NCBI GenBank assembly: GCA_945948775.1
Contig: CAMFCK010000003.1
Location: 1-14,577, forward strand
Origin: an uncultured Clostridia bacterium
GTDB lineage: Bacteria > Bacillota > Clostridia > UBA1381
DNA: 14,577 bases
Direction of reading: 5' to 3'
Position 1 is the stretch's first letter. Each line of letters starts with the position of its first letter. Under the pieces are notes generated by a model, which saw nothing but the letters and a program-made list of their open reading frames with translations, was not told the origin of the DNA and ran no database searches. Positions 1 through 7,386 of this stretch are shown piece after piece. A program made the position numbers and the translations under genes.

Positions 1-2387
1 TTGCCTGTGTTGCCCCAGATGGTAAACTTTTTCGTGCCGCCGGTAAAGCCGAACATACGCTCCGCTGCGTTATTGGGCAGGCAAGCATGATTTGTGCCGG
101 TTGTGCCTACGTCTACACCGCTTACGTTTACGACTGTTTCGTCCTTAACCCAATACTCTGCGTAGTTGCCCTTATAGTAGCCGCATATCTTTCTTCTCGC
201 CACATCATCGTCATCAAGCGTAATGGTGTTTTTGGTTACAACCATAAATTCGTTATACGCCGTGGTTTCCGAATCTGACGAATCCTCAACCACGGTGTAC
301 TCCTCCTCAAAGGTCATAAGACTCGGTGTGTTGAATTTATCAATATCATAAATTTTTGCATAGTTTCTTGTTTCTTCGGTAGTATCTCTGCCGATTTCGG
401 CATCAAAGGTTGTGGCGGTATAGTTATCGGGATCCTGCATAATCTCCGTTTTCTTATCAATCGCCGTTGCGTCTGCCGGTCTCGGAATGATGAATATCGG
501 CGTTGTGCCGGGGAAATAGCAGCCGTTTGCCCAGCTGTACATAAAGCCCTGGCTTACAGCATACTTATCAAGCGTGAAATTATCATTATCGTACCCCTTA
601 TAGCCGTTAATCGAGGATTTATCATAAGGAACGGTCAGCTTTTTAAGCTCACCCTTCTCGTCCACCTCAACCAAAACAGGATTGTAAAGTACATTTGAAT
701 AGGTATTTTCTATAACAGCCGGTATGTCCGCAGCTTCCTTATAGCTTCTTTCCGCCAGTCCGCCCTCAGCTGCAATATAACCCTTTATCTTAATCTTATC
801 CGCACAATAGATAAGCTGCGTAGTATTGTTGCGTGTGAAAACTCTTACAAAAGCCTTCTCTATTTCGTCATCATATCCGACCTTTAAGAGTATCATATAA
901 TTACTCTTTTGTGTTGTAGAGGTGTCAGTAAATACAATTTTGCCCTCAATGTCCAGATAGAACATACCCTTTGTACCGATCTTTACCGTTGCATCTGTAT
1001 CGCAATAGCCTGCGGATACGCCGTATTCTATTCCATCGATAATCCAAAAGGTGTCATTATCGTCAATTTCTATAGATTTAACCTCTCCGGATACGGTCCG
1101 GTCGCATACCACAATCGTAACAGCGGTTTTTGCGGCGTTTTCAGCAATGTGCAGGACATCCCATTCCTTTATATCGCCAAGACCTATTTTTTCTCCGTTT
1201 TTTATTATTGTATATCGCTCATAGTTTTTGAGGTCTATCTTTTTAGGCTGCGACCTATCTCTCAGGTCATAATATTTGAAGGATATTGTTTCTGCGTCCG
1301 CATTTGCCGAAGCGGCTGCCGCAACCATATAATCATTTATAATAATAACATCGGTCTTGTTGTCACCGTCGTTGCTTATAAGGGTAACACTCCCCACCTG
1401 CGGGCGAAGATCAGATGCAGTATAGCCAAATTTTGAAGTGCCGTTATAAAGAACCTTTACATCAAGCGGGATCGAATAGCTCTTTTTTCTGCCGTTGCTA
1501 TCCTCGGTAACAAAGTTTGAGCTTGTTGTATCAGAGGATATTTGGCTTGAGAAAAAGGTATATACTATGTTTCTGTTCTTTTCCTCATACGCAAGCAGCT
1601 CAAGCGTGCCGTCATCATGCTCTTTATAGTAGAACTCAACGTATTTTCCTATTGCACCGCTCATTATGCCGTCATAATCGTATTCGACTCCGTCTATTTT
1701 GACCTTACCATCCCCGGGAATGTCGGAATCAAAGTCCATAGCGCCGTCAGCCGTTACGATACCCTTTGATTTGAAAATGTCAAGGTATTCGCTCATATAG
1801 CTTACGTCGGTTATCTCAAAGGAATTGCCTGCCTGCTGTGCCACAACCTTTGCTTCAAGCGTGTTAGTTAAAAGCACAATCGCAGCAGCTCCGCTTATTT
1901 TGTCCTGTGCGCCCTTGCTTACGCTGTCAAGTATACCGCAGTCGGACGCCTTCTGCATATATCCGGTAATCGTACCACCTGCGCTCTCAACGTACTGCTT
2001 ATAACCCAAAAGTGCGCTTAAAATGACAGACGCTTCGCCGACGGTTATCTCATCATCCGGGCGGAAGAACTCCGACTCTGCAATTATTCCTATATTGTAC
2101 GCCGCGGAAATACTGTCATAATACTCGCTTTTTGCGTCAACATCTGTGTACGGAATCTTGCTTGTAAAGTGTCCCGTGTCGGTTGTGCGGATAACAAGGT
2201 CTACAAACTCCGCCCTTGTAACATTCTTCTCATAGTCATAATCACTATCGATTACACCCATGCCTAAGATAAGACGGCTTGAAATTGTCTCAGCAGCGGC
2301 AACGGGTTCCTCTGCAAGCGCAGGGAGCGAAAATCCGCTTGCAAGGAAGGCTGCGCACAGCGCCGCACATACAATTTTTTTCATCAT
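1..2387 (-). CDS. SLH-domain surface protein, partial (C-terminus beyond window)
   Basis: This is an open frame of 795 codons without a stop, running off the left edge. It begins MMKKIVCAALCAAF and has a signal peptide of about 25 residues ending near PALA. Residues about 35-180 look like three S-layer homology repeats: VTRAEF near 56-61, PYTDVDAKSEYYDSISAAY near 79-97, and a weaker third repeat. SLH repeats bind pyruvylated cell-wall polymer, so the protein is probably anchored on the outside of the wall. The rest, over 600 residues, is beta-rich, with repeated short segments of the type KIDGVEYDYDG; I do not recognise a catalytic family. The start (ATG ATG) overlaps the upstream stop by ATGA, and its Shine-Dalgarno GGAGGA lies inside the last codons of the upstream gene, so translational coupling is likely. 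It could be a surface glycan-binding or scaffold protein; its function is unknown. Confidence 0.85.
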   Translation of the reverse strand, partial: MMKKIVCAALCAAFLASGFSLPALAEEPVAAAETISSRLILGMGVIDSDYDYEKNVTRAEFVDLVIRTTDTGHFTSKIPYTDVDAKSEYYDSISAAYNIGIIAESEFFRPDDEITVGEASVILSALLGYKQYVESAGGTITGYMQKASDCGILDSVSKGAQDKISGAAAIVLLTNTLEAKVVAQQAGNSFEITDVSYMSEYLDIFKSKGIVTADGAMDFDSDIPGDGKVKIDGVEYDYDGIMSGAIGKYVEFYYKEHDDGTLELLAYEEKNRNIVYTFFSSQISSDTTSSNFVTEDSNGRKKSYSIPLDVKVLYNGTSKFGYTASDLRPQVGSVTLISNDGDNKTDVIIINDYMVAAAASANADAETISFKYYDLRDRSQPKKIDLKNYERYTIIKNGEKIGLGDIKEWDVLHIAENAAKTAVTIVVCDRTVSGEVKSIEIDDNDTFWIIDGIEYGVSAGYCDTDATVKIGTKGMFYLDIEGKIVFTDTSTTQKSNYMILLKVGYDDEIEKAFVRVFTRNNTTQLIYCADKIKIKGYIAAEGGLAERSYKEAADIPAVIENTYSNVLYNPVLVEVDEKGELKKLTVPYDKSSINGYKGYDNDNFTLDKYAVSQGFMYSWANGCYFPGTTPIFIIPRPADATAIDKKTEIMQDPDNYTATTFDAEIGRDTTEETRNYAKIYDIDKFNTPSLMTFEEEYTVVEDSSDSETTAYNEFMVVTKNTITLDDDDVARRKICGYYKGNYAEYWVKDETVVNVSGVDVGTTGTNHACLPNNAAERMFGFTGGTKKFTIWGNTG

Positions 2388-3760
2388 ACCATTCCTCCAA
2401 GCATATCAATTATTTTTGCCGCCATCGCTCGGCTGCATGGGGATTTCGGGCTGAAGCTGTTATTGCCCACACCGGATATTACGCCGGCATTGCGCATTTG
2501 GTAAACAGCTTTCTTTGCATAGTCTGCAATATATTCATCGTCCGCAAAGGCTTCTGCACTCTCTTCGGAAAGCTCTGCGCCGTAAAGCTCAAGCACGTTT
2601 TTGCAAATCACCGCGCAGTCCTCGCGCGTTACCGGCATACCGGAGCCGAAGCTTGTTTCGGAAATGCCGCTGATTATGCCGTTTTCAAATGCCGCGTCAA
2701 CAGCCGCCTTGTACCATGCGTCCTCTGCAACATCTGTAAAATCCACACTCTCGGTTGCTTCAAGTCCGAGCATTCTTACCAGCATTGCCACAAACTCCTC
2801 GCGTTTAACATCATCATTCGGAGCAAATGTCTTGTAACCCTTGCCGGATACAATACCCTTATTGTAGAGGCTCAAAATGCTGTCCTTTGCCCAGTCTACC
2901 TCGTCTAAGTCGGTGAACGGTTCGGTTTTTTCAACCGGCGCGCCTACTATCGCAGGGCTTGATGTGCTTGCGGTGCTGCTGCCGCCTGTTACTTTGCCGC
3001 CACCGTTGCCTCCTCCGCCTCCGTTTTCTGTGACGGCTGTTACGTCGGTTCTTGCCGTGGTGTATGCCGTCCGGAATTCAGACTGCGTTGTATAGGTTTT
3101 CGACATCATTTTTACTATCAGATTGCCGAACTGGGTATTTGTCAGCGCGCCTGCTTTATCGGCAGTTACTGTCACGCCAATATCATCGCCAAACTTTACT
3201 AAAGCGGTCTCTGCCGCACCCCTGTCCTTGCTTACAGCCGCATCATTGAACTTTGCAATACCGACAGCCGACATATATGCCTTTTTCACGCCGTCTGATG
3301 AAAGCTGCGTCTTAAATATGCTGTTGCGTACTGACTGCTGTCCGGCAGACACCGACTGCCAGTCGGCAAAATCATAGCCGAATCTGTCTGCATATTCCAA
3401 AAGCTTCGCCTCAAGTGCTGTATCGTCCGAGGCAGCGGCTATTTCCTGCATCGCATCTGCATTTCCGGGAAGAATCAGCTTCTGTGATGCGCCGTTTAGA
3501 TACAGGTCATACTCTGCTTTTTCATCGGGCTTGTCAAATTCAAAGCTGAAGGAATATTTTCCGTCCTCCCCGGCTTTTTGTGAATCAATCCACAGCATTT
3601 TGCCCGCTTTATCAAAAATGCTTAATCTGACCTCTGCGCCGGCTGTTTCGGTACCGGTTACGGTGAAGCTTGTGTCGGAGCTTTCAATGTCTGCCGCATA
3701 AGCGCTTTGTGCAAGCGCGGCAATAAGCGATACAAGCAACAATGTTCTTTTTATCTTCAT
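2384..3760 (-). CDS. Secreted protein with C-terminal triple SLH domain
   Basis: This 458-residue protein starts with a signal peptide (MKIKRTLLLVSLIAALAQSAYA, cleavage near 22/23). Residues about 23-98 look like a beta-sandwich, with the pattern VTGTETAGAEVRLSIFD...GEDGKYSFSFEF. Residues about 100-245 are mostly helical and of no family I know. A glycine-rich linker at about 246-262 leads to three SLH repeats at about 281-335, 339-392 and 404-458, with VKREE and VTRED versions of the TRAE signature; the third is degenerate (CSRAMAA). The SLH end should bind wall polymer and leave the N-terminal part outside, probably to contact glycan. The gene follows the permease gene by 16 bp with an AAAGGAAGG-type ribosome site, so it belongs to the transporter operon. 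It overlaps the next SLH gene by 4 bp. A binding function is inferred from context only. Confidence 0.9.
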   Translation of the reverse strand: MKIKRTLLLVSLIAALAQSAYAADIESSDTSFTVTGTETAGAEVRLSIFDKAGKMLWIDSQKAGEDGKYSFSFEFDKPDEKAEYDLYLNGASQKLILPGNADAMQEIAAASDDTALEAKLLEYADRFGYDFADWQSVSAGQQSVRNSIFKTQLSSDGVKKAYMSAVGIAKFNDAAVSKDRGAAETALVKFGDDIGVTVTADKAGALTNTQFGNLIVKMMSKTYTTQSEFRTAYTTARTDVTAVTENGGGGGNGGGKVTGGSSTASTSSPAIVGAPVEKTEPFTDLDEVDWAKDSILSLYNKGIVSGKGYKTFAPNDDVKREEFVAMLVRMLGLEATESVDFTDVAEDAWYKAAVDAAFENGIISGISETSFGSGMPVTREDCAVICKNVLELYGAELSEESAEAFADDEYIADYAKKAVYQMRNAGVISGVGNNSFSPKSPCSRAMAAKIIDMLGGMV

Positions 3761-3776
3761 TCCTTACCTTCCTTTC

Positions 3777-4646
3777 TCAGCCTTTTACTGCACCTACCAT
3801 AACGCCGCTGATGAAGTATTTCTGCAGCATCGGGTATATAATAAGTATCGGCATCATCACCACCACTATTGTGGCGTATTTGATCGTTTCGCTGATGTTG
3901 AGGCCGTTGTCGCCGCCCTTCATGGCGTTTGTTTCGTTGAGTATAAGAATCTCACGAAGTATTACCTGTAAAGGCTGCTTGACCTTGGAGCTTATATACA
4001 TTGTTGCAGTAAACCACGAATTCCAGTGCCCGACGCCGTAATACAGTATCATAACGGCAATTATAGGTCCTGAAAGCGGTAATACAATATGGCGTATTTT
4101 TGTAAAATCACCGGCGCCGTCCAGCTCTGCGGATTCAAGCAGGCTGTCCGGTATGCCCATAAAATAGGTACGCATAATAATCAAGTTATACGAGCTTATT
4201 GCAACCGGCAATATTACAGACCAAAGTGTATCGTAAAGACCGAGATTTTTAATATTCAAATATGTAGGTATCAATCCGCCCTGAAAATACATCGTTATAA
4301 TGATAAGCATCATTATAAACGGCTTCCAAAATACGTCCTTGGAGGACAGCACATAAGCGGCGGCAATCGTCATTACCATATTTATACTTGTCCCGACAAC
4401 GAGTATAAAAAGCGTGTTCTTATAGCCGTTTAAGATAACGGTGTTTGAAAAAATAGCCTCATACGCCGCAGTTGAAAAGCCTACCGGGTGCAAAAGAAGT
4501 CCCGATACGTTCATAAGCTTTCCCGCACTTGAAAATGACGCGAATATAACGTGCAGTATAGGATACAGGCAGGTGATAATCACCACAAGCATAAATATCA
4601 CATTTAATATCACAAATAATTTCCTGCTTGCCGAAGTTTTTCTCAT
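3777..4646 (-). CDS. Carbohydrate ABC transporter permease, LplC/YtcP type
   Basis: This is an inner-membrane subunit of a CUT1-family importer for oligosaccharides. Six hydrophobic segments can be seen. The cytoplasmic EAA loop that contacts the ATPase is at about residues 171-193 (ESAELDGAGDFTKIRHIVLP). The text GYKNTLFILVVGTSINM and YFQGGLIPTYLNIKNLGLYDTLWSVILP is typical of the YtcP/LplC branch, and the end GVMVGAVKG is also family-like. I chose the ATG at 4646 because GGGGTGA, a good anti-SD match, lies 8 nt upstream. A GTG at 4658 in the same frame would add four residues but has no spaced ribosome site. The gap to the upstream permease gene is 18 bp. It is expected to pair with the LplB-type permease and a shared MsmX-like ATPase encoded elsewhere. 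Confidence 0.94.
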   Translation of the reverse strand: MRKTSASRKLFVILNVIFMLVVIITCLYPILHVIFASFSSAGKLMNVSGLLLHPVGFSTAAYEAIFSNTVILNGYKNTLFILVVGTSINMVMTIAAAYVLSSKDVFWKPFIMMLIIITMYFQGGLIPTYLNIKNLGLYDTLWSVILPVAISSYNLIIMRTYFMGIPDSLLESAELDGAGDFTKIRHIVLPLSGPIIAVMILYYGVGHWNSWFTATMYISSKVKQPLQVILREILILNETNAMKGGDNGLNISETIKYATIVVVMMPILIIYPMLQKYFISGVMVGAVKG

Positions 4647-4664
4647 GTTCTCTGTCACCCCCCA

Positions 4665-5618
4665 TTACCAAAGACTTGTTTCGGTGGTTTTCTTGCTTAT
4701 CTGATTTGCTGCGATCAGGAATACAAAGTTAACGACCGAGTTGAAAAGTCCCACCGCAGAGGAATAGCTCCAGTCGAAGTCCTGAAGTCCCTTACGGTAT
4801 ATATATGTAGAAATTACATCGGCAGTCTTATAGGTTGCCGGATTGTATAAAAGCAGTATCTTCTCCTGGCCTACGGTGAGCACCTGACCGACACGCATAA
4901 TGAGCATTATCATAATTGTAGGAATAATGCCCGGCAATGTTACATGCCATGTCTGGCGAAGTCTGCCCGCGCCGTCCAATGCCGCCGCCTCATAAAGCTC
5001 CTCGTTTATGCCGCCGAGCGCCGCAATAAACAGAATGCTGTTCCAGCCCATCTCCTGCCATACGTTTGAAATTACATACACCCACTTAAATGAGGCGGGA
5101 TCCTGAAGAATTGAATAGGGTTCAAAGCCCAGCTTTGCAATGAATCCGTTTATTAAGCCGTCATACGCACAGAAGTTTTTGATAAGACTGCACGCAATAA
5201 CCAACGAGATGAAATGAGGCATATAAGATACCGTCTGGATAGTACGCTTGAATGCCGTATTTTTTACCTCGTTGAGAAGAATGGCAAAAATTATCGGCAG
5301 CGGAAAGGAAATTAAAATATCCAGACCGCTCAGAACAAAGGTATTTTTAATTATTCTGCCAAAGTTGTCGCTTTTAAAGAAATCTATAAAATGCTTAAAT
5401 CCTACCCAAGGACTGCCCAGCATACCCATACGAGGCGAGTAGTCCTGGAAGGAAATTAATGCTCCGTAAAGCGGTACATAGTAAAACAGTATGTAAAACA
5501 GCACAGGCAGCGCAACGATCAAATATTTTACCTTATTCTTTTGAAAATCCCGCTTTATAGTGCCGCCGAGCCCCCGCCCGGCGACACACGTTGATGTCCT
5601 TTTTGTTGCTTTAGCCAT
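4665..5618 (-). CDS. Carbohydrate ABC transporter permease, LplB/YteP type
   Basis: This is the second membrane subunit of the CUT1 importer, 317 residues from the chosen start. A short basic N-terminus is followed by a first membrane segment (KYLIVALPVLFYILFYYVPLYG) and the family signature SYMPHFISLVI near 131-141. The EAA loop is at about 210-232 (EAAALDGAGRLRQTWHVTLPG). The end, NQISKKTTETSLW, matches the usual LplB/YteP ending, which often closes with a tryptophan. The ATG at 5618 is preferred because GGAGGA lies 5 nt upstream. A TTG 12 bp earlier would place that ribosome site inside the coding sequence. The solute-binding protein gene ends 26 bp upstream and the partner permease starts 18 bp downstream. 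No ATP-binding subunit is encoded nearby, as is usual for this branch, which shares MsmX. Confidence 0.94.
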   Translation of the reverse strand: MAKATKRTSTCVAGRGLGGTIKRDFQKNKVKYLIVALPVLFYILFYYVPLYGALISFQDYSPRMGMLGSPWVGFKHFIDFFKSDNFGRIIKNTFVLSGLDILISFPLPIIFAILLNEVKNTAFKRTIQTVSYMPHFISLVIACSLIKNFCAYDGLINGFIAKLGFEPYSILQDPASFKWVYVISNVWQEMGWNSILFIAALGGINEELYEAAALDGAGRLRQTWHVTLPGIIPTIMIMLIMRVGQVLTVGQEKILLLYNPATYKTADVISTYIYRKGLQDFDWSYSSAVGLFNSVVNFVFLIAANQISKKTTETSLW

Positions 5619-5644
5619 GAGTTCCTCCAAATTGTGAACACCGA

Positions 5645-7234
5645 TTACCTGTTCTTATATCTGTCGTATACGGTGTTGTAAATTTCAAGAGCCTTTTGCA
5701 TACCCAGCTCGTCAAGATGTGCAAGATATGCGTCGTAGTTATCAAGACTCTCAGTGCCTATCATAAACTTGATGTACATTTCCTCAACATAGGTTTCTAT
5801 ATCCGTGGTGTACTTTGTAAGCTCGTCCGACTCCTCCTGTGTCGGCAGAAGCACCGGAAGCTTATGCGCGGCAGCATTTGTCTTGCCCCAGAGCCCGATT
5901 GCATACTTCTGTTCGGGGTAAATCATTCTCTGCTCGTAGTATCTCGGGTCAACTATAGAGAACTCGCTGTTGCTGTATTCGTCCATAGTGTTTTGAATAT
6001 CCTCCGAGTTCACAACCATATCCGAAAGCTTGGGATAGCCGTCAACCATATTGTAGGTAACGCCCTCGATACCGAAGTTTGCAAGCATTCTGCCCTCTTC
6101 GCTGTAGAAGAAATCAAGGAATTTAGCCGCAAGCTCAACATTGTCGCAGTCCGCGGTAATAGCAGAGGACATAAGTCCGGAATATCTGTTATCGCAGATG
6201 CCGAATTCAGGCGTTTCGCCCCTGTTTAAAACAGGCTCCTGAACCGCAAGAAGCTTAGCATTCGGATCCACCTCGGCAAGCATCGGCTTGTATGTACCAA
6301 TGCTGCCGCCCGTGCCGATAAACGCTCCGGTCTTGCCGCCGACAATCTTACTGTCGGAGGTTGCGGAGTCAAGAGTAGCTATATCCTTGTCAATAAGTCC
6401 CTCAGCATACCACTTGCTGACCGTTGTTAAATAGTCCTTCCACTTCATGGTAGCAGGACCGTACTCAACTTTACCCTCTTCATTGAGATAGTATGCCTGC
6501 TGTGTGCCGTAAGCGCCGCTTAAAAAGCCTGTGAACTCGAACAGCCAGTCCGTCCAAATAAGCGGCGAGGTTGCGCCCTTCTTGTCGCGGAACGCCTTTA
6601 GCATATTGTACCAGTCGTCAACCGTTTCAGGCGCCTCTAATCCGCAGTACTCAAGCCAATCCTCTCTCACGACAGGTCCTGCATATGGCGCCGGCTGCTC
6701 GCTGTTAAAGTAGGGGAATACATAGTATAAGCCGTCGTCTGTTTTAACGTCCTTGTCAATTTCAGGGTCTTCTGCAAGGCACTTTTTAAGGTTCGGCGCA
6801 TAAGCGTCTATGATGTCATTCAGCGGGAGGATATACCCCTCTTTTATGTACTTTGAGGGTCCGCCGGCAACCTTCTTGTCCGCCCAGTCATAAAGAATGA
6901 TATCAGGCAGCTCTCCGGAGGCAATCATAAGATTGAAGGATTCCTCAAACTGACCGCCTGTAGGGCCCTTAATATTCAGCTTAACGCCGGTCTTCTTTTC
7001 AACCTCCTGATAGAAAGGCATATCGGCATACGAGCTGTAATTGGGATGTACCGAGTTGATAATCCACAAATCGAGCGAATCTCCGTTTGCGTCAAGCGGA
7101 TATGTTGTTCCGTATTTTGCAGCGGTCACATCCACCTCCGCTGAATTTTGTTTCTTTGAGCAGCCTGTCATCGCGGCTAATGCCATTGACAGTGCAAGCG
7201 CTGCACAGCATACTCTCTTAAATGATTTTTTCAT
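5645..7234 (-). CDS. Extracellular solute-binding lipoprotein of sugar ABC transporter (LplA/LipO type)
   Basis: This 529-residue protein has a lipoprotein signal peptide with lipobox MTGC and the lipidated cysteine at residue 25. A serine/lysine/asparagine-rich tether follows (SKKQNS). The mature part is a family-1 extracellular solute-binding protein of the large (about 500-560 residue) LplA/LipO type that accompanies LplB/YtcP permeases. Landmarks include FYQEVEKKTGVKLNI, MIASGELPDIILYDW, PLNDIIDAYAPNLKK, VREDWLEYCGL and FLDFFYSEEGRMLANFG. It should capture an oligosaccharide released outside the cell and hand it to the two permeases. The ATG at 7234 has GGGAGGA 6 nt upstream; an in-frame GTG directly before it is less well placed. 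It is the first gene of the unit and has its own promoter with repeated upstream elements. The exact ligand cannot be read from the sequence; neighbouring GH88 suggests unsaturated uronic-acid oligosaccharides. Confidence 0.93.
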   Translation of the reverse strand: MKKSFKRVCCAALALSMALAAMTGCSKKQNSAEVDVTAAKYGTTYPLDANGDSLDLWIINSVHPNYSSYADMPFYQEVEKKTGVKLNIKGPTGGQFEESFNLMIASGELPDIILYDWADKKVAGGPSKYIKEGYILPLNDIIDAYAPNLKKCLAEDPEIDKDVKTDDGLYYVFPYFNSEQPAPYAGPVVREDWLEYCGLEAPETVDDWYNMLKAFRDKKGATSPLIWTDWLFEFTGFLSGAYGTQQAYYLNEEGKVEYGPATMKWKDYLTTVSKWYAEGLIDKDIATLDSATSDSKIVGGKTGAFIGTGGSIGTYKPMLAEVDPNAKLLAVQEPVLNRGETPEFGICDNRYSGLMSSAITADCDNVELAAKFLDFFYSEEGRMLANFGIEGVTYNMVDGYPKLSDMVVNSEDIQNTMDEYSNSEFSIVDPRYYEQRMIYPEQKYAIGLWGKTNAAAHKLPVLLPTQEESDELTKYTTDIETYVEEMYIKFMIGTESLDNYDAYLAHLDELGMQKALEIYNTVYDRYKNR

Positions 7235-7264
7235 CACAATTCCTCCCTTGGTTTGTATGATAAA

Positions 7265-7294
7265 ATTATATTATAGATATGAACAAAATGTAAA
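7265..7294 (-). promoter_or_regulatory. Promoter of transporter/SLH operon (P3)
   Basis: Read on the minus strand, TTTACA (7294-7289) is followed after 18 nt by TATAAT (7270-7265). An overlapping second TATAAT at 7275-7270 would leave only 13 nt. Transcription would start near 7258, giving a leader of about 24 nt that ends with the GGGAGGA ribosome site of the solute-binding protein gene. No terminator was found between the BNR_4 gene and this promoter, so read-through from the unit above is possible. Confidence 0.65.
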
Positions 7295-7298
7295 CCTA

Positions 7299-7355
7299 CA
7301 ATTTGTGAAATATCCACCAAAAAGTGAAATGGCTCAAATTGTTTTGTGAAATATC
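7299..7355 (-). promoter_or_regulatory. Three tandem repeats upstream of P3, likely activator sites
   Basis: Written on the plus strand, 16-bp copies begin at 7299 (CAATTTGTGAAATATC), 7318 (CAAAAAGTGAAATGGC) and 7340 (TGTTTTGTGAAATATC). By hand count copies 2 and 3 match copy 1 at 11 and 13 of 16 positions. The steps are 19 and 22 bp, about two helical turns, and the first copy ends 4 bp from the -35 box. Direct repeats with this phasing next to a weak -35 are typical of AraC-family activators. LplABC-type operons are often controlled by YesN-like AraC-type response regulators, but no such gene is in the window. Confidence 0.6.
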
Positions 7356-7386
7356 GTGGAATTTCCTTACTCGCCGGATAATATGT

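Noticed and set aside
909..2908. Plus-strand open frames of up to about 209 codons opposite the SLH genes
   Set aside because: They lie fully opposite long minus-strand genes with signal peptides and recognisable domains, have no ribosome sites and have compositions typical of antisense shadows.
7299..7355. Short CRISPR-like array
   Set aside because: Three imperfect 16-bp copies with 3-6 bp between them are far too short for repeats and spacers; the position next to a promoter fits regulator sites.
7295..7386. Terminator between the BNR_4 gene and the transporter operon
   Set aside because: I found no GC-rich stem with a T run on the minus strand, so no terminator is claimed.
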